The position numbers and the translations under genes were made by a program. DNA of 64,000 nt from Galaxea fascicularis. Lineage: Eukaryota; Cnidaria; Anthozoa; Scleractinia; Euphylliidae. The notes beneath the pieces are model-generated. The model saw nothing but the letters and a program-made list of their open reading frames with translations. It ran no database searches and had not been told where the DNA came from. Where the stretch lies: assembly GCA_948470475.1 (NCBI GenBank), contig OX419338.1, positions 4,602,766 through 4,666,765 of the forward strand. The letters are read 5' to 3'. Each line of letters opens with the position of its first letter. The stretch's first letter is position 1. Positions 26,101 to 38,100 of the stretch are shown piece by piece.

Positions 26101-29100
26101 GAGTCAAGGCTGGTCACAAAGTCGTTTTTTTTCGCCGAAACTAAAATTCGCTGTGATTTTTCAGCTCTATCCCAAGAGGAAAACCTCGTCTTCCTCTCTG
26201 TGCGATCATCTCTTTCCCCTCCAAATCGGTCCATTTATGCAGTTAAATGGTCCGAATTGGAGGGGAAAGAATGAAGCTTTTTGCGAGCTGATTCCGGATG
26301 GGACTTTTCGGGTCCAGGGATTGTTTTTGGGTTTTGTTGGAAGACCTAGGTATCATTTTCAGGTTTAATTTTTGCCTCTATTCGATCCTCTCCGTCATTT
26401 GAAATCCGGAGAACCCCTTCCCCTCTATGGGCTGGGAGGATCATTCTTCATTTCAAAATTAAGATGGTTTGACACCCAAAATCTTTTAGTAACCCTCCTT
26501 CGTCCGATCTAGACTCATGTTAGTTCTAAGTTCTACCCTGGATGCCAGAGATTCTGCTCCTCGTGCCAATACAGCCTGAGGTATAGAACTCCAACAACAG
26601 TACGAGCGCGAACGATTTCCTCTCGGTATTCGTAACAAGCTGCGCAGCGAACGAAATAACCTCTGGTGCCCAGGGTATGGAAGTTCAAGAGCTCTTTAGG
26701 TGATACTCGTGATCGCTCTGCTACTTTTTGTTAGGTCCCATATCGCACTCGTTGTGGTACAACATTTATGGGCAACACACCTGCAACAGAGGATGCTACT
26801 ATTGTGAAAAAGCTTCGAGATGGAGGAGCTCTAATCATTGGCATAACAAACATGCATGAGCTGGGAATTGGTACCACTGGAAATAATCCGAACAGGTACT
26901 TGAATGTTCAGGTAACTCTGTCTTGAGTGACCACTTTGCCGCTTGAAAATCGAAATTGCACCTGTAGTCCAATAAGCTCTACTTTGGCTCAGAGGTTAGT
27001 CACTACTAAAGGCATAAATACGAACGATTAGTTTTTTACTTTTCGGTGAAAACTGAACCACAATCTTAGAAAAAGCTGTTGGGAAAATTGAGCTACAAAG
27101 CATCTTTTTGTAAAACACCAACAACCTGGTTACAAGCCCTCACCCCTCGCATTTTTGAGCTGAAACGAAAGAAAATAATTAGCTTGGGTTTCCCTTTTCT
27201 TATGGCCGCTGGAGTTTTGGGAAATTAGTCATTAGTTGATTCCTAATTCTCTTTGATTTAGAAGTTGCGAGTAAAACACCGGCAAAGTTTACCGATCGTA
27301 TAGTTCAATGTTTCTTTGGAGGTCGATTTTGGCAATCTTGGAAAAACGTTTTGCACCTGCGTTGGATAGGTAGGCAACTTTATTGCAACTCGGGTTGATG
27401 AGGCTGGTTAGCAGTGAATGCTAATATGCCGAGAAAATAAAACTATATTCGAGTTGCAATAAACATAAAATTAAATTAAAATTAAGTAACGTTTTTATTT
27501 ATAAAATGAACTGAAACTGTTCATTAACATGTCCTCGACATCGTTCAAAAGTCGCCAGAACGTTCGGAAGGAAGTAATGACAAAGTCTTCGGAACGGCGA
27601 GTGGTATGAAAACGAAAATCTCGCGCAGTTAAATTTTTCGAGAGAAACGTTTCCAGCTGCAGTCACATCCAGTTTCGATCTCGAACAGTTCAGACAGTTG
27701 ACTTTCCACTCTACTTAGTCATGGTGTGGATGGACAAACAGTTTATATACCCGCTTTTCCTGAAGGCCCTGGCAAACGAGGATACATTGTTGCGGACACA
27801 TTGTTGCCGACACAAATGTTTCCCCGTTTGCCCGCGCGCGCAACATTTGTATCGGACACAATTTGTGTGTCCGGGACACAAAAAATGTTTCTGATTTTGT
27901 TCAGAAACATTTTGTGTCCGCAACAAATGTTTCCCAGTTTGGGCAGCATGGAAACAATCATGAGCAACAATGTGTCCGCAACAGTGTGTCCTCGATTGCC
28001 AGGGCCTTGAGATTCCAAATTTTCTGTCTCTTTTGTAACTATGTAAACAGACTCCATGGAACTACACGGAATCCGTACAATGTGAATTATTACACTGGGG
28101 GAAGTTCAAGCGGATCAGCAGCAGCAGTAGCAGCAGGTCAGTGGCACGATCAAATTACCAATTTCCCAGAGCTTACTTTTAGCAGAGTCTGCTGTTGTCG
28201 CAAAATTTAACGTTGTTGTTCGTGACAATGGCATTGCTGTTGCTGTTAGCCAATGAGGAGCAAAACCAAAACCAATTGCGAGTTACGCGCGCGCATTTTC
28301 CCGCGCTTGGGGCCGGTTACATGTAATTACTTCAAATTCTGATTGGTTCATTGAGCTATCTGCGTCTCTTGTGATAGGTCAGAATAATTGCCTTTCATTC
28401 TTCCAGGCTTATGCCAAGTGGCGTTGGGTTGCGATGGTGGAGGATCAATTCGTATTCCAGCCGCAGCTTGTGGCATTACGGGAATCAAAGGTATGTTCAA
28501 GGACCATTACGTGAATTAAATTGAATTACTTTGGGTTCTTCAACATTCTCAGAATGCAATGCAGTGGAACCCGTATAATTGGTCACACTCTGGCTTTAAA
28601 CGATTGTGAGTGATAAATACCTTGAACAAAGGGTCTGGTTAAAAACAGGCATCGAAAAGGCTGTGTTCCACCGCGATTTCGGCGGTGTGCGTGTATATCT
28701 GGAAATCCCTCGGACTGGGAAACAGCAACAACAACAACAACAACAACAATTCATTTATTTATTTATGCCAAAAAACGTTAATAATAATAGTTTGTCCCGC
28801 AAATAGTCAATTGAGGTTAATTACAAGTACAAACACTTAATGATAAAGTAATAAAATAAAAGTAGCAAAAAAAATTAATAGAGAGAAGCCTGCAATCAAG
28901 TTCAACTCCTCATCAAGTCTCAGTTCCCTAGTGACAACACTGATGCTACAGTCGATAACCCAAGAAAATGTGGAACACTCTAAATGACCATATTTCTACC
29001 AAACCGAAGCAAACTATCATCAACTGCATTGATCTTGATGGTACTTCCTTTACCATACCATCCGAGATTGCTAATGCCTCTTTATACCCTTTTCACACAA

Positions 29101-32100
29101 ATTAGCGACCAACTGTCCGGTGAAAACGATAGATCGAACAGAACTGCTGCTGTGAATGGCTGCGCAGTTATCAGTTTCATAGATTTCATTGCTCCAGCTA
29201 CCAGTGAATTCAAGATTGTTACTGTGTCAGTTGACGCTGTGACTAATCTCACGAAAAAACTCAGTTGCAGTAAGTCCCCTGGACTTGATGCAACGCCCCC
29301 GCCCCCAAAAAAGTCCTGTAATTGGCGACACCTGTATTATCTCCGTCGCTAACACGATGCTAATAGGGAGCTTAAGCAACGACGACGACAACGGCAACGA
29401 AAACGCCACAAAACAATGGGCTTAATGAGCAAAAACAATACTCTGCACGTGCGTTTTACATTTTGGTACATTTCTTTGCCGTCCTCTGCAAAACAACAAC
29501 GTGAAATGACCAAATTTCATGTTTTCTCGAGAACGTGAGCGCATGAGGGCAAGTTTTTCTTTCGTTTTCTTTGCTTTAACACCGTTCACAGTAATTTAGG
29601 CCCTGGACAGTTCGCCAGCACTTTTCATGTTAAACAAATTGGAATAATCGCGAAAGAATTACAAAAAACGAGAAGTTATAGTTTGAAATGACGTTCTCGT
29701 TGCCGTCGTCGTTGTCGTTGCTTAAGGTCCCTAATGTTACAAGCGCGAGGAAGGGATACTTTTTGACTTCTTGACGCCATGTAATCGCGGCCTCTGGAAA
29801 CAAAAATGAATTTGCTAAATAATGTTGGACATGATGTAAAGAAAATAATGTAAAGGCAATATAAAATATATGTGGTTCTATCCGTATTTAAAGTTTGGGG
29901 TTAGAGTGTCAACTTTCATCAACAAACTTCCGGTGTGAAAGTTTGGTCAAATCTCCGCGACCTTATTTCTAGCTCGTACACTGTTGAATAATGAAGCACT
30001 TGAACACTCGAGAAGTGCGAGAACCACTCAGCTACTGCTTGTGCTGCTCGTGGCTCATCTCCAGTGTTCTTAGGAATTCTCGCCTTTATACTGATTATGT
30101 AATTCAACAATAGGCCATTTCCGAGTTCATGTCTGCCTCCTCTTCAAAGCGAGTCTAAGTGCGAAGTTTTTGTGATGGTAATTAGTTCTACTTTACATAT
30201 GAATGAAAACTAATTTTCATAACAAAAACTTTGCACTTAGACTCGCTTTGAAGAGGAGGCAGACATGAACTCGGAAATGGCCTATTCACTCAGCGCGTTT
30301 TTTTTTTATTTCTTCAACAACGGTTGCAAGATTCCGAGAATATTTGAATCTAATTTAGTATCATTTTGACCAAGCCTTGTGCTACTGTCTGACCAACCTT
30401 TATCAACCGCCCTGTTCAGTGCTATTTTAAAGGGGGCTCGGCTGAAATCTCAATGAATGTTCTTTCTCCGGTATTTAGTGTCGTGTGGGCGGATAAGCAC
30501 CAGTGGAGTTTTTCCTTTAGCACATTCTGTGGCATGCAGTGGTAAGTGAAGGCACTGGTGAATCATGCTGTCAAATTATCTCAGCGACTGTCTTTTTTAC
30601 TCGAGGTTTGGTTTTAATCGACGCCAATCATTTGTCTCTTTCGAAGACGGTGTACATGTATCGTTTCTCGTCCCTAACCGCTTCAATGTTTAATCATTTC
30701 AAGGGGGCGTTATAGGTGAAATTTTGGGAAAATGGGGTAAATTGAGAGTGAAAGACAGGAAGTTTGAAAACAGTGTACACAGAGATGGCCTGTGGCTAAT
30801 AATTATTTACTTAAATTTTAGTTTTCAAACGCCTTCAAATCCAAATTTTCCAATTTTCCCTAATTTTCAACATTCCCCTTATCAACTCTTCAGAGGCAGA
30901 TGTTCGGGATGGGTCGAAGATCGAAACTTGCGAAAGTTTGTAAGGCGAGCCGAAATAGCGTCAACACTTATTTCAAAATGAACCGCTCTAACACAACGAA
31001 GGTTTGAATTGCGCAATGAACAATTAAGAACTCTTATGTCCGGGCTAAACGATACGAGGATGATAGTTGCTGAGACTTCGAATTTACCGAAAATGTCATG
31101 ACGTGGCTCTCGGCAATCCTCGTCGACTCTCACTCGTTCTCACCGAATTTGAACCGGCTCAATTTTTTGTGACAGTTGACGGGAGTGTTATCTTAGTTAG
31201 TGCACGCTTAGGTAACAAGATACAATAGAAACTGGCACTGAGTGCTGAAAACGTAGCCAGTTCTAAACACGGGAAAATGTAACGGATGCAACGCTCTGCT
31301 GTAAAATTCATGCTGAATCCAAATTCTTGTTCTATTTCTAGGTCCTCTGTGCAATTGCGTAAGTGATGTCGCCCTGGTATATGGTAGGTATAGGACTTCA
31401 GGCCATGAAATTCTTACAAATTCGTGCTGAAGCGTTCCTTGGGACCATCCCCAATGGGAATGCTTGGTATAGACGTTACCCTTGTTCGCTTGGGACTTGC
31501 TTTGTTTTCTGATTCCGTTCATTCTCTTCCTTAACTGCTCAATGAACAGAATACGCAGTTCACTCTAAAGACACAGAACTATCGTACTTTTGGGTATGTT
31601 TTGGCGGGCAAATCGTGCGCGGCTTGCCGAGCCTTAATCCGAGCAACGAGCCAGTGACCTGGCAAAACCAAAACCAAAGAGTAACAAAAACGAGAAGTTT
31701 CATTTTCAAATGACGTTTTCGTTCCCGTCGTCGTCGTAGTTGCGTAAACTCCCTATTTTGGGTGTGGAGACGCGGCTAACAGAAGTCCTTGTATTTATGC
31801 GAGATAAAGGTAACACCGAGTACTCCATGCGCACGTTTGTTTGCAAAGTTGTGTTGCCAGTAGTAATTTGAACGTTTTAGTGATCTTTTTTCTTCCCGTT
31901 TCTGTTGTTTTGCAGCCTATTTGGCGGGCAAAGACGAGAACGACCCAAAAAGTGAGTCAAAACATTTGTACTTCGCAGCTGAATGTTTGTCGTTAGCTAC
32001 GGCCTGTTATGCTTTGAGTAAAGAGGCGTTGCTGAGGGGGGGGGGGGGGGGGGGGCGGGGGAGAGAGCGGTGTTTCTAAAGTTGAAAAAACTTTGCTAAA

Positions 32101-35100
32101 ATCACTGAATACTGCCTTTATCCATACGTACTTGAAGAACTAAACGAAAGATAACGAAAGAATTTTTAAAAACTTTTGTTGATTTGTAATTTTGAGTTTA
32201 TTTTCATCCTTGCCACTGATCTGTAAGGGAACTGTTGACAGTGAACAGTTTCGGTGCTACGAGCATTTTGGCAGACACGTCTTTTACAACACTGAGACTC
32301 AAACAGCGTTTTAGAGTACTGCTTTAACAATAGTGTTTTCCTTCTTAGCTCTGTGCCAACCGGACGTGACTCTTGAAGGATTTGAGAATATCTCATCTCT
32401 GGATGGAATAAGTCTTGGTGTTGACTGGAAGTACTTCAAGGTATTAAGTCGTGATAAATCCGTGTTTGTGGTCGGCGCTGCATGTTTTTGAACTGTCTTG
32501 TTAATGAGCCAGTGTTCCTTGTAGGGAAATGGATAATGCGTTAATATACATAAAAGGAAAAGAAAGACTGCCATCACTAGTAGAAACTTTTGTCTCACTG
32601 TCTTCCTTCTCCTGCTGACCTTTGTGATTCCAGAAAAATCTGAATCTTTTGTTTGGAATTGGTTTGGTTTCTAAAAATGCACCCTTCGTTTTGCAAAGGT
32701 TTTTCAGCTGATTGGACATGTATGCATTTAATATTGGCTCTCTTTACATAAATTAATTCCACTAAACGTCCGACACAAATTATGCGTCGTAATGCCCTGG
32801 CAAACTAGGACACATTGTTGCGGACACATTGTTGCTCATGATGTGTCTTGGGCGCGCAAACGCGCGGGACACAAAATGAATGTTGTGTTTCCATGCTGTG
32901 CAAACTGGGAAACATACTGCGGACACAAAATTTGTGTCTGCAATACAACAAATGTTACGCGCACGGGCAAACGGGAAAACATTTGTGTCTGCAACAATGT
33001 GCCCTCGTTTGCCAGGACCTTTATGCAATAAATATACAGCAAGTGCTAAGGGAATGGAGTTGCACCGTGATTTTCCAAAAGTCGTTGTCGTGGTCATTTA
33101 ACGATTGGTAAATGTTTTGTTTCCTAACTATTAATATTTTATGTTGTAGGATTGTGATCCAGACGTTTATCAACAATGCGAAAAAGGTGCTTTGTCTTCT
33201 TACCATGTTAACCTTTTCTCGGTAAAATCTTGCATCGACTTTCGAAGCGTTTCAAACTTGCCACGAAATCAAATTTGCTGCTTGTCTAAAGTAAAAAATC
33301 CGAGATCCCGGCGATGACGTATTAGTCGAGTCCGCGCAAGCCTATGTTTGCACCCTCATGTGTGTTCACGTCTTCCCTGGTATTTTAGCAGCATCTGTCA
33401 CTGTGAGTAATGGTTACCATAGTGGAACGCGATTATCTACGTCCTACAGTTTAAATCGTGTATAACTAAAAGTTTGAGAATGTCGCTTGACCTAAGCTGG
33501 CCCTTGTGAACCTTACTTTGCTAACACCAAGTTTTATTCCCGACAGCTGTTAAATATTTGGAGGATCTTGGAGCTTCCGTCGTAACAATTCAAATCCCGG
33601 AGTTACTGGTATTTAGTGCTAATGCGTTGTATATTGAGTGCTTTACTTTCCTCAAAAACCTGCGGTCTCAAAGCTCAATTTAGAGTTAACTCTACATAGG
33701 TTGTTAACAGCTGATTCTTAGCATAAAAACCCGTTACCTTGTTCTTCAGAATGGTTAATTTAGTTGGAGACACCATGATAAATTTAAAAAAACCAAAGTC
33801 ACAAATTATGATAAGCTTGCATTGTACATATCTTCTCATGATACCGAAAACCGGTACAGACCGATGCATATCCAAAAAAACATTATAAACATTTGTTTTC
33901 GCTTTTCTTCTACTTTCAGGAAACGTTCACGGCCCATGGTGTCACCATAACTTCAGAAATGGCGAGTACTATGGATGAAGAATATCACAAATACCACGGC
34001 GAACTGGTACGTTTGTTGCAAGACATTTAGACTGGCTCGCGGGTTTTATGTCATTTGAGAAACAATCGGTAAATCTTGCTGGGCATACATTCACCTAACT
34101 GTTTTGAAGCAAAAGGCATGTGTTCGACGATATGTTTTTCCTGATAAACGTTTGATAAGATTTTCTGGGCAGCTTGAACTTACGTTTCCCAGCGGCTTCA
34201 TCCGTATAAGGCTCCAGTTGTATGTCAGTGGCGCGAGTCGACTGTCACACTCGGAATACAGGGTATTTGTGTTCTTTTGAAATAATTCTGCTCCTGGCTG
34301 CGCCTGGTAGTAAAATGAACAGAATAGTACACTCGAAACAAGCAAAGTACGCGTTCCTCTAGTGATAGAGGTTTATGGCGGAAAAATTGTTCGTGGCTCG
34401 CCAAGCCCGAAGTGCACCGGAAGTCAGGTATACAGATGCATGGTCCAGACCATTTTTGCGATTGTCTCAGGTCACGTCCGCTGACAATTAGCCTTAAGAG
34501 CATTCCGTTTCGGAATATGTGGTCTTTTGGAAAACCGGGCGCAATCCAAATTGAGTGAAAATTTCCGGATAGACTTCCGAAATTTTCCTCCATCGAATGG
34601 AACGGTATTTTCTACTTCAATTCAGAAATTCCTGTTCCATTGGTCATTTCATTTCGGTCAGACTAGAACGTCCGGAGAAGCGCATGGTCAGATGCTGGGT
34701 TAAATAGAACGCGGGCAAATTTCCGTTCGGACCAGTCCAACCAGGTGGTCCATCTCAAAGGGTGGGCCTCATTTTCCGAAACGTTTCCAGTTGGACCGAA
34801 CCGATCCATTCACTTTCGAACCGAAATTTCCGGAAATTTTGGTTGAATGGACCGCACCCATTCCGATTATTCACGGATTTTTAACCCAAACAAAGAACGA
34901 TGAATATGAAAAATCAGCGACGGACTTTCCGAAGCCAACTTGACTTTGAAACTTCGTTTATTTTTGCAGAATTTTTTAATAAAGAATAAAAATCAGCGAC
35001 AGTAATGTTGAATGACGTTTCGATGACTACATCTCATCATTTTCAAATTCACATAAGACTGATTGTGGATTGTGGACTGGTTGTGATTTATACGAGATTA

Positions 35101-38100
35101 TTATTTGGAATGTTCTTTAACTGAAATGAATTTTTTTAATCGAAATGGGCGGGAGCCTATGAAATAAAATGATTTGTAAATAGTGCTTTGAATGAATAGT
35201 TTTTTTTCTTCTGCGAAATTAATTGTAAATAGGTTTTAATGGTTAGCTTTGTTGTCACTATAAATTTTTCATTATTACAGACTGATAGTGGCGTGATCGA
35301 AATGTCATTCAATATTGTTTTTGCTGATGGTTTATCGAAAATTTCGGTTTTTATTTATTGTGGATCAAAATATTCCAAATAAGAATAACGAGAAAATCCT
35401 GACTAGATTGTCATGGTAGACCGTAGTGTTTTTAGTGAAAAGCTTCTGTTTGTTGTTGTTGTTTTTATAATTCAAAGAACGCTGAATCAGTTTCCAATCT
35501 GGCCTATGGACGGATGTGGACGGCTCGAGACTATATACAGGTAGGGTTCGGTTCATTTCTTTATTTTTCGCATTCCGGAACGAGTTTCCCGAGATATCCG
35601 AAGTTGTTCTCCTTGATCACGGTAATTTTAAACCTTGCTACATAGGCCAGGTAACAAAACTATACGGATCGAAACTGCTAGAAAGGGCATTTTATAGTTG
35701 GTATGATTGAAGAGTTGCAGTTTGGTTCTTTTAGGATAAAGCAAAGATAAATTTCGTTAATCGGCTAAAATACAATGTACTTAGCTTTTTCATCAATGGT
35801 AAGGTGTTCCATCCATCCGCAGTTTCGTTATTTAACCGATATAAAGTTCAAAATTACTGTGATGAAGGTCTATGTTTTCTAGTTTATCTAGCGAACAAAT
35901 GTTTCACCGCAGCACTTCTCAGTTCCAAATATAGTTGCTTCTGATATTGAACAATTACTGGATGAGGTGCATGGCCGAGGTTTACTTTACATGCCCAAAC
36001 CAAAGGCTGAGGCGGTTAACACGGCAAACGGAGGCCTTGATAATTCTCGCTGTCATGCGTTTGTAAAGACAAGAGCACGAAAAAGAAACTCAACTTTACT
36101 TCTAAGCTTGCAACCTGAAAGTTGTTACTGAGACAGTCCAAACGTTTCTAGCAAAGGTCATGGTTGTTTTTCTAATTTGATTTTTGATTGAATTAAGCAC
36201 CGTTCTCGTAAACCTTCTGTAAAAGAATTCTTGGAAACTTCAGCAAAACAGTCAAAACTGTCAAAAAGCAACGCCGTGCATTTCCCGTGTATAAAACCAT
36301 TGGGTGCAAACTGACGTCACTTCTACGTTCCTAAACACTGTCAGGGAAGACGTAACGAAAACAGTGCTACAGTGTACCAGGAATTAGCTGATTGCTTGTA
36401 GCCAATCACCATTCAGGTAGTGACAGTAATGTACAATTTAATATTTTTCCGTTCTCTGTTTTGTTCATATCAGGCCATGAAGCAACGTACAAGGTCAATG
36501 GCTTTCTTGAAAACAATTTTTGACGATGGGGTAGACTGTATTCTAACCCCGGGTAAGTTTATAACACATGTGTATCTTTGGCCTTATATATCCCTAGAAA
36601 TGCTTGGTTTAGCGTAATTGCGTCAAACGATTTAAATACGCAGATGCCAAAACTTGCGCCAGATAAAATGAAATGAAAATTTGGTCACGGATTTGCAAAG
36701 TTCTTGTGAAGTTCGTCTATTTTGTGCGTCCATGCGCATCGCTTCTTCACCTTGACAACTGTTTATGTGAGAAGAATTACGCGCCACTCTGATGTGTGGT
36801 TCTTTCGATACGAGTTGTGTATCTTGCGATACAAATGCGCTCGTCAGTTAGTGTTGGAAAGCTGGCAGGTAGAGATGTTTCGCGCAACAGCATGTGGGGT
36901 TGAAAAAGGAAAAAAATTAGGGACAGGGTGCAGTGCAATCTCGTTCCCAGGGACTGTGATCCTTTAGGTCAGCACCAAGGATACGATTAGGTACGTGGTG
37001 TATTAAATGAATTATCATGTAGTGTTCTGATATGTAGAGCAGTTCTACAAGGCCATATAAAACCTTTAAATGATAATTACATTACCTGAAACACCACGTA
37101 CCTACAGCTACTAGGACACGAACCCGCTCCGCTGGACAAGGGTAACATGGGCTGTAGGGAGGAGTTTGAGTGCAGTGTTGGTCCGTAAACCGTACTTGCA
37201 AAACGCGATTATCTTTCCATGCGTTAGATAAACGCGTGTGCGTTCTATTAGGTAGATTTAGCAAAGACAACGTTCAGCGGAGGTAACGACGGCGTGCAGA
37301 TGCAAACCAAGACTTCACCAATGGGTGAACCAGGAGACCATCTTTAGTGATGGGCTCCTGATGAACGGCATATTGAGCAGAAGAAGTCACGTTCAATCCT
37401 TTCGGCACGCTCTCTCGTTCTTGACCAATGGCAAAATCTGCCTTATGATTCCTGGTAGTCCACTTCAAATTCCCTTTTTAATCTTTATTTTCCAGCTCTC
37501 GGGTTGAAAGTACCAGAGATTCCTGAGGATTCTTTGGAGTATGGAGAGGGCGATCTGTTGAGGACCGTACAGCTATTGAAGTAAGATGCCTACGTTTATT
37601 CACTGTGTAGAGTTTTTTGCGTTTCGATATAAGTAAAGTGCTGCCCAGTGTAGCACCCTTCAGGTGACGTTAAAATTCGCTGCAACGTCGCTAAATTCGT
37701 TGCGAAAACCTGAGCTGATTCTACTTTTCGCAACGATTGCTGTTACGAAAAAATTGCGAGTCGTGTTACTTTCAAGATAAGTTGAACCGTAAAGTGTTTG
37801 CAGAAAAATTGTAAGAAAATTACTGTGTTACACAGCTCCTTAAGGTGCTTTTGCGTGTATTCTGACTGAAGATCTAAATTTATCCAAGTCAGTTATGTTT
37901 TAAAGCAGAACCGAACTGATCGAGTCAGAGTTCATCGATAATTCAGTGGAATTTTTCTGTCTTCGATGATTCCTTTCTGTTAAATCTGATACAAATGTGA
38001 ATGCTTTGTTTCTTTTGAAAGTACACTTACTTACTTACTTACTTACTTACTCTAAAAGGGTTTACAGGTAAACTCCTCTCCTGTTGCTTTGTTTTTTTTG

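Noticed and set aside
28984..29352. 122-codon plus-strand frame as a gene
   Set aside because: It is part of the decayed LINE fragment; the frame changes relative to the neighbouring peptide WNTLNDHIS.
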